Shown here piece after piece: positions 1 through 7,772 of a stretch of DNA of 40,753 nucleotides. The notes beneath the pieces are model-generated. The model was not told where the DNA came from, searched no databases, and worked only from the letters and a program-made list of their open reading frames with translations. Each line of letters opens with the position of its first letter. The stretch's first letter is position 1. The position numbers were made by a program, and so were the translations under genes. The stretch comes from Clostridia bacterium (GTDB taxonomy: Bacteria > Bacillota > Clostridia > Oscillospirales > CAG-272): assembly GCA_017415485.1 (NCBI GenBank), contig JAFQGP010000033.1, positions 1 to 40,753 on the forward strand, in the 5' to 3' direction.

Positions 1-350
1 AGCAAGTGCGAACAAAGCTTTCTGGGTGTCCCCTCATCACCCGCTGCGGCGGGAGCTTCTCCCAGGAGAAGCCTGGGGAGGCTAACGCCTTGAGCTAAGT
101 ATTTCTCTCATAGAGAAATGCTAATTTTTTGCTATGCAAAAGCTAAATTCGCGCTTCGCACGAGCTAAATATTCCGCTGAAGCGGAATGCAAAGGTAGAA
201 AATTTGCTTTGGCAAATTTCATTATAAATTATTCGAAGTTTAGGAAATACAAAACGAAGCTATCAGTAACCCCAAAGGCTTCTCCTGGGAGAAGCTCCCG
301 CCGCAGCGGGTGATGAGGGGACACCCAGAACGCTTTGTTCGCACTCGCTT
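1..350. repeat. Repeat family A, copy 1: ~350-bp non-coding element with ~73-bp inverted termini
   Basis: Positions 1-73 and 277-349 are inverted repeats with about two mismatches. They begin AGCAAGTGCGAACAAAG on the left and close with CTTTGTTCGCACTCGCT on the right. Between them lies a run of small palindromes (for example around 111-119, 131-142, 150-162, 170-181 and 200-218) joined by the linker GCTAAA/GCTAAAT and closed by AAAGGTAGAA plus a last palindrome. There is no plausible gene. A second, nearly identical copy lies at 30679-31066. The left end may continue outside the window. It reads as a non-autonomous mobile or structured element; no transposase is present. Confidence 0.85.
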
Positions 351-388
351 TTTAATAGTTTTAATGGTGCAATAACTCTATCTTTCTA

Positions 389-417
389 TTGATTTTTAAT
401 TCAATTTGTGATATAAT
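389..417 (+). promoter_or_regulatory. Sigma-A promoter for the 444-4979 gene run
   Basis: A -35 TTGATT (389-394) and a -10 TATAAT (412-417) are separated by 17 bp. They lie 27 bp before the first start codon and just beyond repeat A. Confidence 0.75.
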
Positions 418-443
418 AAAAAATTGGAAGAGAGGTGGCGAAG

Positions 444-881
444 ATGGACAAAATGGTGCTGATTTTTGGCATTGTATTGTTTATAGTCGGATGTATCCCT
501 ATTGCTGCTTATTTGATCTTCAGGTTTTCGCCCAAAAGCACTGCTCGAACATCTGCAATACTGCGCAGAACCAAGCATAATAAAAATTATATTTTGACTG
601 ATATTCGAAACCGCTCGAAATTTGTGAAACACTATACAACATGTACATATATTTATGTTGCAAATAAAAAAGCATATAAGGTTAAAGATGCACTTATAGG
701 AACACCGAAACAGGCTGTTTACAGTCTTCCGATAGTGTATCTGAAGCGATTTCCGCGATTCTACTATATTAATGACAAGAATGGTTTGGGCAAGGGAAAA
801 TTTATTATATATTCGCTTCTTCCGCTTGCAATCGCTGTATTATCGATTATACTCGGAATTAGTATATTATTAAAGTTTTAA
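444..881 (+). CDS. Small membrane protein of unknown function (DUF3592-like layout)
   Basis: The product is about 145 residues with a hydrophobic helix near residues 4-25, a basic/aromatic middle and a second helix at the C-terminus (last ~25 residues). Two helices around a ~90-residue soluble part resemble DUF3592-type proteins, but no catalytic motif is visible and the family call is tentative. ATG 444 was chosen because AGAGGTG sits six bases before it; an in-frame GTG at 435 would add three residues but would overlap that site. The gene is first in a co-directional run and is visibly AT-richer than the genes after it. The following gene starts 15 bases on. Confidence 0.75.
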   Translation: MDKMVLIFGIVLFIVGCIPIAAYLIFRFSPKSTARTSAILRRTKHNKNYILTDIRNRSKFVKHYTTCTYIYVANKKAYKVKDALIGTPKQAVYSLPIVYLKRFPRFYYINDKNGLGKGKFIIYSLLPLAIAVLSIILGISILLKF

Positions 882-896
882 TGAGGAACCATCAAC

Positions 897-1745
897 ATGA
901 TTAAGCGTGCTATTAAAGAATACCTTATCATAACCTTCGGCGCGGTGATGGCTGCGGCGGCGATCTATTTCTTTATGCTTCCCTCGCATCTTGCAGTCGG
1001 AAGCGGATCGGCACTTGCAATGGTGCTCTCGAACTTTATCCCCCTGCCGATCTCGGTGATCTCGCTTTCGCTGAATATTATCTTTCTTACTATGGGATTT
1101 TTGCTTGTGGGACCCGAATTCGGCGCAAAAACGGTCTATACTACAATTCTCGTGCCCGCATCGCTTGGTGTATTTGAGATCATTTTCCCCGATTTCAAGT
1201 CGCTGACCGAAGATCCCCTCCTCGATATGATCTGCTACCTCCTCGTCGTCGGTCTTGCAATGGCAATTCTGTTTTCCGTCAACGCCTCGTCGGGCGGACT
1301 CGACATCGTCGCAAAGATCATGAACAAGCACCTCAAAATGGAGCTCGGCACAGCAATTTCGGTCTCGGGCTTGGTGGTCGCCTTCTCCTCTGCGATCTGC
1401 TATGACACCAAAACCGTCGTGCTCAGCGTTCTCGGTACATATTGCAGCGGTATGATCGTTGACAGATTCATCTTCGGCCTCAACATCAAGCGCCGCGTCT
1501 GCATAATCTCGCAGGAGCACACGCAAACGATCGTCGACTACCTTCTCCATAAGCTCCACAGCGGCGCGACCCTCTACGAAAGCTTCGGCGCCTATGACGG
1601 CACCTCCCGCACCGAGATCGTCACGATAGTCGATAAAAACGAATACCGCAAGCTGATGGAGTTCGTCAAAAAGACCGACCCAAAGGCATTTCTGACCGTC
1701 TATTCGGTCAACGAGGTGCGCTATCAGCCGAAAGTGAAACGGTAA
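897..1745 (+). CDS. YitT family membrane protein (DUF161 + DUF2179)
   Basis: A protein of 282 residues, the usual length for YitT proteins. The first ~195 residues hold five to six hydrophobic helices with the family-typical small-residue patterns, such as LPSHLAVGSGSALAM near residue 30 and SSGGLDIVAKIMNKH near residue 135. The last ~80 residues form the soluble DUF2179 domain, ending with a strand-helix pattern around SRTEIVTIVDKNEYRKL. The family is common in Firmicutes as cytoplasmic-membrane proteins; its transport or signalling role is not settled. GAGGA lies ten bases before ATG 897. It probably shares the promoter at 389-417. Confidence 0.9.
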   Translation: MIKRAIKEYLIITFGAVMAAAAIYFFMLPSHLAVGSGSALAMVLSNFIPLPISVISLSLNIIFLTMGFLLVGPEFGAKTVYTTILVPASLGVFEIIFPDFKSLTEDPLLDMICYLLVVGLAMAILFSVNASSGGLDIVAKIMNKHLKMELGTAISVSGLVVAFSSAICYDTKTVVLSVLGTYCSGMIVDRFIFGLNIKRRVCIISQEHTQTIVDYLLHKLHSGATLYESFGAYDGTSRTEIVTIVDKNEYRKLMEFVKKTDPKAFLTVYSVNEVRYQPKVKR

Positions 1746-1749
1746 GGGA

Positions 1750-1800
1750 TTCTTCCAAAAATTTGCATTCTGCATTTTACATTTTGCATTTTTCCAAGCA
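1750..1800. repeat. Short AT-rich direct repeats (GCATTCTGCATTTTACATTTTGCAT type)
   Basis: In the 81-bp gap between the YitT and phosphatase genes, near-identical units of the type GCATTTT or ACATTTT recur three to four times. I see no promoter or terminator I would defend here, so the phosphatase gene is probably transcribed from upstream. Confidence 0.5.
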
Positions 1801-1826
1801 GCAATAATAATGAAAAGGACATAAAA

Positions 1827-2624
1827 ATGAAAAATCTCGAAAATCTCCTCCTCCCCCTCATCCTCGAGGCGGGCAAAATTATGACGGGCGCGCGCGATAT
1901 TGAGGGCGCGGTCAGCGAAAAGGGCGGCGACGCGGCTAATATGGTAACCGTTTACGATGTCGCTGTTCAGAATTTCTTGATGACCGAGATCACCAAGATC
2001 ATCCCCGATGCCTTTTTCTTCGCCGAGGAAAAGGAAAACAACGCCGAGGACCTTATGCGCGACTATTGCTTCGTCATCGACCCGATCGACGGCACCTCGA
2101 ATTTCGTGCACTCGTATAAGCATTCCTGCATCTCTGTCGCCCTTTTCTCGAGGGGTGTGATCGAGTTCGCCGCGATCTATGATCCCTATCAGAACGAAAT
2201 GTTCTCGGCAACAAAGGGCGGCGGCGCGTTCCTCAACGGCAAGCCGATGAAGGTCTCGGAGAGGGATATGCACCACGCTATCGTCGCATTCGGCACCTGC
2301 CCCTACTATAAGGATACTCTCGGGCAGAAGACTTTCGAGCTTTGTTATGAGCTCTATCGCGCTTGCAGCGACGTCCGCCGTCCCGGTGCGGCTGCTCTTG
2401 ACCTTGCTTACCTCGCCGCAGGAAGAAACGACATCTTCTTCGAGATCGTTCTCTCTCCCTGGGATATTGCCGCGGGAAATCTGCTCATCAAGGAAGCCGG
2501 CGGCGTCATTACCAACGAAAAGGGCGAGAATATCGACTTTTCCGCTCCCTCCTGCGTCCTCGCGGCATCACCCAAGGTCTACGACGAGTTTTATAAGATA
2601 GCGAAAAAGGTGATCGAAAAGTAA
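1827..2624 (+). CDS. Inositol monophosphatase family protein
   Basis: A Mg-dependent sugar/inositol phosphate phosphatase of 265 residues (the usual length is about 260-270). The metal site is complete: E67-E68 in AEEKE, then VIDPIDGTSNF with D85, D88, G89 and T90, and PWDIAAG with D213. The RRPGAAALDLAYLAAGR stretch near residue 185 is typical of the fold. The start is supported by AAAGGAC upstream. Its stop codon overlaps the start of the next gene by one base (TAATG), so it is translationally coupled to an organophosphate-type transporter. Possible substrates are inositol-1-phosphate, a sugar phosphate or PAP; the sequence does not decide. Coupling to the transporter suggests the imported substrate is a phosphate ester. 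Confidence 0.92.
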   Translation: MKNLENLLLPLILEAGKIMTGARDIEGAVSEKGGDAANMVTVYDVAVQNFLMTEITKIIPDAFFFAEEKENNAEDLMRDYCFVIDPIDGTSNFVHSYKHSCISVALFSRGVIEFAAIYDPYQNEMFSATKGGGAFLNGKPMKVSERDMHHAIVAFGTCPYYKDTLGQKTFELCYELYRACSDVRRPGAAALDLAYLAAGRNDIFFEIVLSPWDIAAGNLLIKEAGGVITNEKGENIDFSAPSCVLAASPKVYDEFYKIAKKVIEK

Positions 2625-3817
2625 TGAAGATCTCACAAAACGCGAAAAACGCGATCTATCTCGGTTCGCTCTGCTCGGTGGCGTATTTCGCCGTTTACAT
2701 AGCAAGAAACATCCTTTCTGCCGTCACGCCGCAGATGGTCGCGGACGGCTTTTCGGAGGAGTATATCGGCGGTGTTTCCGCGCTCTATCTCCTCTTTTAC
2801 GCCTGCGGTCAGCTCATCAACGGCGCGATAGGCGACAAGATCAAGGCGAAGTATATGCTCACCTTCGGGCTTTTCTTCGCGGGCGTGACGAATCTGCTCC
2901 TGCCCGTCATCATCGAAAAGCCGAACGCGGCGATGATCGTCTACGGTCTGACCGGCTTCTTCCTTTCGATGATCTACGGCCCGATGACGAAGGTGGTCTC
3001 GGAAAACACAGAGCCGATCTACACCACCCGTTGCTCGCTCGGATATACCTTCTCCTCGCTCCTCGGCTCGCCCGCGGCGGGGCTTTTGGCGGTATTTCTC
3101 AGCTGGCAGAGCGTCTTCTTCGTCAGCACGGGCGTGCTTGTGCTGATGGCGGCAAGCGCTTTTGCGTTCTTCACCGTTTTTGAGAAAAAGGGACTCGTAA
3201 AATACGGTCAGTACAAGCCGAAAGAGAAGGGCGCGGGCAATCTGAAGGTCCTTTTCGAGCGTCAGATCGTCAAATTCTCGCTCATTTCGATCCTTACGGG
3301 CGTCGTCCGCACATCGGTCGTCTTCTGGCTGCCCACCTATATCGCGCAGTACCTCGGATTCACCGCAACCGAGGCGGCAAGCATCTTCACGGGTGCAACC
3401 CTTGCCATTTCGATGACGTCCTTTATCGCGATCTTCCTCTATGAGCGCCTTGGCCACGATATGGATAAGACGATCCTGATCGTTTTCACCTCTTCGGTCA
3501 TCTTCTTTATGCTCACCTATTTCGTCAAGTTCCCCGTTCTCAACATAATTTTCATCGTGCTCGCCATCATGTCCTCGAACGCGGCGGCAACGATGCTCTG
3601 GAGCCGCTATTGCCCCAGTCTGCGCGACACGGGACTTGTTTCGTCGGCAACGGGATTCCTCGATTTTCTCAGCTATTCCGCCGCCGCACTTGCCAATATA
3701 ACCTTTTCGGGCGCGATCGAGGCGATCGGATGGGGCAACCTCATCCTCGTCTGGACGGGGCTCGTCACCTTCGGCGTCATAGTTGCGCTGCCATATAGAA
3801 AAATTTTTCAAAAATGA
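2624..3817 (+). CDS. MFS transporter, organophosphate:phosphate antiporter-like
   Basis: A protein of 397 residues with about 12 hydrophobic helices. The N-terminal pattern AVYIARNILSAVTPQM and LLFYACGQLINGAIGDKIKAK (an MFS loop 2-3 signature) are typical of the GlpT/UhpT (OPA) branch, which exchanges glycerol-3-phosphate or hexose phosphates for phosphate. The length is slightly short for OPA members (about 430-450). ATG 2624 overlaps the preceding phosphatase stop by one base. The pairing suggests uptake of a phosphorylated compound followed by dephosphorylation. The general MFS call is sure, the OPA placement likely, the substrate unknown. Confidence 0.85.
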   Translation: MKISQNAKNAIYLGSLCSVAYFAVYIARNILSAVTPQMVADGFSEEYIGGVSALYLLFYACGQLINGAIGDKIKAKYMLTFGLFFAGVTNLLLPVIIEKPNAAMIVYGLTGFFLSMIYGPMTKVVSENTEPIYTTRCSLGYTFSSLLGSPAAGLLAVFLSWQSVFFVSTGVLVLMAASAFAFFTVFEKKGLVKYGQYKPKEKGAGNLKVLFERQIVKFSLISILTGVVRTSVVFWLPTYIAQYLGFTATEAASIFTGATLAISMTSFIAIFLYERLGHDMDKTILIVFTSSVIFFMLTYFVKFPVLNIIFIVLAIMSSNAAATMLWSRYCPSLRDTGLVSSATGFLDFLSYSAAALANITFSGAIEAIGWGNLILVWTGLVTFGVIVALPYRKIFQK

Positions 3818-3827
3818 GGAAAATGCT

Positions 3828-4979
3828 ATGAAATGCACAGAGATGTTCAACACGGTTGACAGTTTGAATCAGGAATACGTAAAGGTCTGGGAGGACGTTT
3901 GCAACATCGAAAGCCCGACGAAGTTCAAAGCGGGCGTTGATGCCTGCGGCGAATATTTTGCCGAGATGGCTCGCACGCGCGGATGGAAGGTAGAATACTT
4001 CCGTCAACCCGTCTCGGGCAATATCGTTGATATCACGCTCAACCCCGATGCCGCGGAAAAGCCCATCATTTTCTCGGCGCACCTCGACACCGTCCACCCC
4101 GTTGGCTCATTCGGCAGCCCCGCGGTGAAGATCGAGGGCGATAAGATGTACGGCCCCGGCGTTACCGACTGCAAGGGCGGCGCGGTTGCGGCTTTCCTCG
4201 CTATGGACGCGCTCGATAAGAACGGCTTTCGCTCGCGTCCCGTCAAGCTGATCCTTCAGACAGATGAAGAGGTCAGCAGCGCCACAAGCAACAAGCAGAC
4301 CATAGGATATATGTGCGACCGCGCACTCGAATCGGTCGCGTTCCTCAATCTTGAGGGAAGCGACAAGGGCAAGGCTTGCCTCATCCGAAAGGGAACGATC
4401 ACCTTTACCTTCAAGATCGAGGGCGTCGAGGCGCACGGCTCGCAGTGTGCTACCAAGGGCGCGAACGCCATTCTTGACGCGGCGCACAAGATCATCGAGC
4501 TTGAAAAGCTCAAGGATGATGAAGGACTCACCTGCAACTGCGGCGTCATCAGCGGCGGCACCGTTTCGAACACCGTGCCCGGCTATTGCGAATTCAAGGC
4601 GAACATTCGCTTTGCGAATACCGATCAGCTCAACTGGGTGCGCGAGCACGTCAAGTCGATCGCCGATACTGTTCACGTCCCCGGCTGCAAGTGCAGCGTC
4701 AACAACCCCAAGGGCAGAGTAGCTATGGAATACAGCGAAAAGAATGTTGCTCTTCTTGCAAGAATGAACGAGATCTTTGCCGAAAATGATCTTCCCGTCC
4801 TTGAGGCGGCAAAGAGAAAGGGCGCGTCCGACGCGGCTGACGTCACCTTCGCGGGTGCGGCTTGCATAGATTCCCTCGGCGTTCGCGGCGGAAAGATACA
4901 CTCCCCCGACGAATTTGCCTATATCGATTCTCTCGCCGAGGCGGCAAAAAGGCTCGTCTGCGTTGCCGCAAATATATAG
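3828..4979 (+). CDS. M20 family metallopeptidase (ArgE/DapE/PepT-like)
   Basis: A two-zinc peptidase/deacylase of 383 residues. Ligand and catalytic positions are all present: H85 and D87 in SAHLDTVHP, bridging D114 in GVTDCKGG, E147-E148 in QTDEEV, E176 in NLEGSD, and H358 in GGKIHSPDE. The dimerisation lid lies between about residues 185 and 295. ATG 3828 has GAGGA seven bases upstream; an earlier in-frame TTG at 3783 lies inside the transporter gene and has no ribosome site. Eleven bases separate it from the transporter, so it is probably the last gene of this operon. The stop TAG (4977-4979) lies inside the left terminus of fold-back element D. Confidence 0.92.
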   Translation: MKCTEMFNTVDSLNQEYVKVWEDVCNIESPTKFKAGVDACGEYFAEMARTRGWKVEYFRQPVSGNIVDITLNPDAAEKPIIFSAHLDTVHPVGSFGSPAVKIEGDKMYGPGVTDCKGGAVAAFLAMDALDKNGFRSRPVKLILQTDEEVSSATSNKQTIGYMCDRALESVAFLNLEGSDKGKACLIRKGTITFTFKIEGVEAHGSQCATKGANAILDAAHKIIELEKLKDDEGLTCNCGVISGGTVSNTVPGYCEFKANIRFANTDQLNWVREHVKSIADTVHVPGCKCSVNNPKGRVAMEYSEKNVALLARMNEIFAENDLPVLEAAKRKGASDAADVTFAGAACIDSLGVRGGKIHSPDEFAYIDSLAEAAKRLVCVAANI

Positions 4980-5143
4980 GCAATACCGCACAAATCGTGA
5001 AGGTACACTTGCTTGCATAAATTCCGTCATACTGTACAAAATCCCTTGCCAATAGGTCAACTATTGGCTGCGGAATTTTGTGCAGCCTGACGAAATTTCT
5101 GACGGCGCAATTGCACCATCAAAATTGTGCGGTATTGCCTATA
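4975..5143. repeat. Element D: 169-bp fold-back repeat with 19-bp perfect inverted termini
   Basis: The termini TATAGGCAATACCGCACAA (4975-4993) and its exact complement (5125-5143) enclose an almost continuous imperfect palindrome. For example 5016-5045 pairs with about 5070-5098, and CCAATAG/CTATTGG forms the central hairpin near 5049-5067. No ORF is present. The left terminus supplies the TAG stop of the peptidase gene. It resembles a MITE of the TA-target type, but no second copy lies in the window. Confidence 0.8.
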
Positions 5144-5151
5144 AAAAACTA

Positions 5152-5180
5152 TTGACATACAGCAAAAAATATGTTATACT
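5152..5180 (+). promoter_or_regulatory. Strong sigma-A promoter for the uridine kinase gene
   Basis: TTGACA (5152-5157), a 17-bp spacer and TATACT (5175-5180). It begins nine bases after fold-back element D. The transcript would start near 5187. Confidence 0.85.
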
Positions 5181-5205
5181 GAATTACGGTATTGCATATT
5201 TGAAT

Positions 5206-5233
5206 GACTACCGGTTCACGCCGGTAGTCTTTT
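5206..5233 (+). terminator. Terminator-like hairpin in the uridine kinase leader
   Basis: GACTACCGG (5206-5214) pairs perfectly with CCGGTAGTC (5221-5229) around the loop TTCACG, followed by TTTT. It lies between the promoter at 5152-5180 and the start codon at 5268, where a terminator would act as an attenuator or end a short RNA of about 45 nt. Confidence 0.65.
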
Positions 5234-5267
5234 GCATATATTATTAAATAAAGACAGGAGAAAGGAT

Positions 5268-6968
5268 ATGAAACTTTTAATTGACGGATACGTTTATTGG
5301 GTGCGCCCCGAGCAGAGTCTGCTCGATATAATCAAGGAATTCGGGCTGGTCACGGGTAAGCTTTCGACCGACCCGATCGCGGCAAAGATCGCGGGCGAGG
5401 TCTTCACGCTGAATTATATACCCATGCGAATGGAGGACGCGGCGCACGAGCGCGAGAGCATCCGCAAGGCAATGGCGGCATCGGGCGGCAAGGTCAGCCT
5501 CTTGCGCTATTCCGACCCCAGCGGCAAGGATGCTTACAGAAGAACGGCGCAGTTCGTGCTCTTTCTCGCCGTCCGCAAGCTCTGGCCAAAGGCGGTTGCC
5601 AAGATGAATTGCACCGTCGGCGATGGCGTGTATATCAAGGTCACGGGCGCGGAGGATTTCTCCGCCGAGAGGCTGAAGGAGTGCGTCCGCGAGCTGATCG
5701 CCGAGGATATCCCCCTCGTCCGCAAGCGCATACCCACCGCCGATGCGATCGAGTATTTCACTCAACAGGGCGAGGTGGATAAGGCGCGCCTGCTTGCCTA
5801 CCGCGAAGCGCCAACGCTCGACGTTTACTGCTACGGCGATTTCTTTGATTACTACTATGGCGAAATGGCGCCCTCGACGGGATTTTTGCGCGTTTGGGAT
5901 ATAATCCCCGCGCGAAACGGATTCATTTTCATCTTCCCCGACAGAAACGATCCCGACAGTGTTTCGGATTATCACGAAATGACACAGTTTATGGAGGTCT
6001 ACGACGAGGGCAAGCGCTGGTGCGAGCTGATGCGCTGCGAAACCGTCGCCGACCTTAACGAGCTTGTTGACTCGGGCAAACTCCGCGAGCTTGTGCGCGT
6101 CAACGAGGCACTTCACGAAAAGAGGTTCGGCGAGGTCGCCGATATGATCTGCGCGCGCGGCGCACACGCCGTGATGCTCGCGGGCCCCTCGTCCTCGGGC
6201 AAAACGACCTCGGCAAACCGCCTTGCCACCCAGCTCCGCGCCCACGGCAAGATGCCGATACTTATGAGCCTCGACGATTACTACATCGACCGCGACCTGA
6301 TCGCGCCGAATGAGTCGGGCGAGCTCGACCTTGAGCACATCAATACCATCGACACCGCACTTTTCGGCGAACAGATCACCGCGCTCCTTTCGGGCAAGGA
6401 GGTCGAATTGCCGTCCTTTAACTTCAAAACGGGCAAGCGCGAGTGGCTCGGCAGAAAGCTGAAGCTCGATGACAACGCGATCATCATCGTCGAGGGCATC
6501 CACGCGCTCAACCCCATGCTCTTGCCCGGCGAAGTCGACCGCGCGGCGGTGTTCAAGATATTCATCAGCCCGCTGTTGCCCCTCAGCCTCGATTATCATA
6601 ACAGAATCCCTACAAGCTACCTGCGCCTGCTCCGCAGAACGGTGCGCGACTATGACACACGCGGCGCCTCGGTGCAAAAAACGCTTTCAATGTGGAATTC
6701 GGTCCGCCGCGGCGAGGGAAGATGGATCCTGCCCTTCCAGGAGCAGGCGGACGTCATCTTCAATAGCTCAACTCTCTATGAACTTGCCGTGCTCAAAAAG
6801 CACATCTTCCCGTTGCTCAACGCCATCGAGCCGCACGAGGAATGCTACGAGCAGGTCCGCGCGATGGTAAAAGTGCTCAATTATATACATGAGGCGGATG
6901 TTGATGACGAAATTCCTCCAACAAGTATTATACGAGAGTTTATTGGAGGGAATGCGTTTTACAGATAA
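5268..6968 (+). CDS. Uridine kinase-family nucleoside kinase with N-terminal TGS/ThrRS-like region
   Basis: A protein of 566 residues in the clostridial fused-kinase layout. A TGS-like segment (about 1-55) and a region resembling the second additional domain of threonyl-tRNA synthetase (about 60-225) precede a phosphoribulokinase/uridine kinase domain (about 290-510). That domain has a P-loop AGPSSSGKTTS (305-315), the SLDDYYID motif (334-341) and VEGIHALNP near residue 413. It should phosphorylate uridine or cytidine to the monophosphate; the N-terminal part has no assigned role. ATG 5268 follows AGGAGAAAGG; the in-frame TTG at 5232 falls at the leader hairpin and is rejected. It is transcribed alone from the promoter at 5152 through a hairpin leader. 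Confidence 0.9.
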   Translation: MKLLIDGYVYWVRPEQSLLDIIKEFGLVTGKLSTDPIAAKIAGEVFTLNYIPMRMEDAAHERESIRKAMAASGGKVSLLRYSDPSGKDAYRRTAQFVLFLAVRKLWPKAVAKMNCTVGDGVYIKVTGAEDFSAERLKECVRELIAEDIPLVRKRIPTADAIEYFTQQGEVDKARLLAYREAPTLDVYCYGDFFDYYYGEMAPSTGFLRVWDIIPARNGFIFIFPDRNDPDSVSDYHEMTQFMEVYDEGKRWCELMRCETVADLNELVDSGKLRELVRVNEALHEKRFGEVADMICARGAHAVMLAGPSSSGKTTSANRLATQLRAHGKMPILMSLDDYYIDRDLIAPNESGELDLEHINTIDTALFGEQITALLSGKEVELPSFNFKTGKREWLGRKLKLDDNAIIIVEGIHALNPMLLPGEVDRAAVFKIFISPLLPLSLDYHNRIPTSYLRLLRRTVRDYDTRGASVQKTLSMWNSVRRGEGRWILPFQEQADVIFNSSTLYELAVLKKHIFPLLNAIEPHEECYEQVRAMVKVLNYIHEADVDDEIPPTSIIREFIGGNAFYR

Positions 6969-6977
6969 AGCGGTTTG

Positions 6978-7080
6978 TCGGCTTCGCCGAGTTAAGATCT
7001 CGCTGCGCTCGAGTTAAGGTCACGCTTCGCGTGAGTGAAGGTCGGCTTGCGCCGAGTTAATGTTCGCCTGCGGCGAAGTT
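6978..7080 (+). repeat. Micro-palindrome array, GTTAA linker, after the uridine kinase gene
   Basis: Five palindromes of 12-15 bp (TCGGCTTCGCCGA, CTCGCTGCGCTCGAG, CACGCTTCGCGTG, TCGGCTTGCGCCGA, TTCGCCTGCGGCGAA) follow one another. They are joined by GTTAAGAT, GTTAAGGT, GTGAAGGT or GTTAATGT. The array starts nine bases after the stop codon and reads in the sense direction of the gene. Confidence 0.85.
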
Positions 7081-7143
7081 TGATAGGTATTTAATTTTTA
7101 TTGAAAAACTAAAGACAACAGCAGCGAGAAGTTTTTGAAGATT

Positions 7144-7316
7144 CTTAAGGAACTTTTCGAAAAAAGTTCCTTAAGTCGACCGCCGCAGCGGTCGAAACTC
7201 CCCATGTGCTTCAAAATGGCGGCGCCCCGCCGACATTTTGGAAGGAGTAAAACCTCCCCTCGCAGGAGGTTTTCGCTCCTTCACCCCCGCGCGCTCTGCA
7301 GAGCGCGCGGATTTTA
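7144..7316. repeat. Cluster of strong hairpins in a 270-bp gene-free stretch
   Basis: In order: CTTAAGGAACT/AGTTCCTTAAG (7144-7175), TCGACCGC/GCGGTCGA just after it (~7177-7195), ACCTCC/GGAGGT (~7250-7270), and a perfect 24-bp palindrome CCGCGCGCTCTG plus its complement (7287-7310) followed by ATTTTATC. The last could terminate the uridine kinase transcript. The reading frames crossing this stretch run through the palindromes and are not genes. Confidence 0.6.
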
Positions 7317-7353
7317 TCGTTCGGCTTTCTGAATATCGTTAAATTAAAGGAAC

Positions 7354-7573
7354 TGCGCCCTGCGGGGCGCACGATATATTGCTGCGCAATGCGATATATA
7401 AATACGATATATCGCGTAAACGCGATACGATATGTCCGCTGCGCGGACGTGCAATGCCGCGAAGCGGCAAAACACGTTCGAGCGAAGCGAGAACATATCG
7501 TGTGCAACATATCGTGCCGAAGGCATATCGCGTCGGCGAAGCCGACATATCGCGCTCGCGCAGCGAGCATATT
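7354..7573. repeat. Micro-palindrome array with ATATCG linker, copy 1
   Basis: About ten palindromes (such as TGCGCCCTGCGGGGCGCA, TTGCTGCGCAA, TCCGCTGCGCGGA, TGCCGCGAAGCGGCA, TCGGCGAAGCCGA, GCTCGCGCAGCGAGC) are separated by linkers containing ATATCG or CGATAT, itself a palindromic word. It lies in the convergent gap between the uridine kinase and XRE regulator genes. It is related to the array at 13718-14098. There is no coding evidence. Confidence 0.8.
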
Positions 7574-7609
7574 ATTTCGTTATTCAGCCCGCCAAATTAA
7601 AGAGTCTGC

Positions 7610-7643
7610 ACAAAAAACTTCCCCTCTCGGTTCACGAGAGGGG
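7610..7643 (-). terminator. Intrinsic terminator downstream of the XRE regulator
   Basis: Read leftward, CCCCTCTCG pairs with CGAGAGGGG (7621-7629 with 7635-7643) and is followed by AAGTTTTTTG. It lies about 130 bases beyond the regulator stop. Confidence 0.65.
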
Positions 7644-7772
7644 AGCGAGGGGTAAGTCCCTATTTGAAATATGCAAAATTATAGGATACCGTCCCGATCT
7701 CTATAGCTGCGCGAAAGTTTAGCATTTACTGTCGTCGGGACGATATTTGTACCGCCGCGGCAATGGATTCGG

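Noticed and set aside
1..350. Transposon with its own transposase
   Set aside because: Only inverted termini and small palindromes are present; no transposase frame in or beside either copy.
870..2276. Minus-strand frame opposite YitT and the phosphatase
   Set aside because: Rich in His/Asp/Arg with no domain; shadow of two clear genes.
7354..7573. CRISPR-like array
   Set aside because: The recurring units are palindromes with variable arms and very short linkers; there are no unique ~30-bp spacers and no cas genes.
7135..7722. Several short frames in both directions
   Set aside because: They run through hairpins and palindrome linkers (translations such as repeated YRV/ISR words) and have no ribosome sites.
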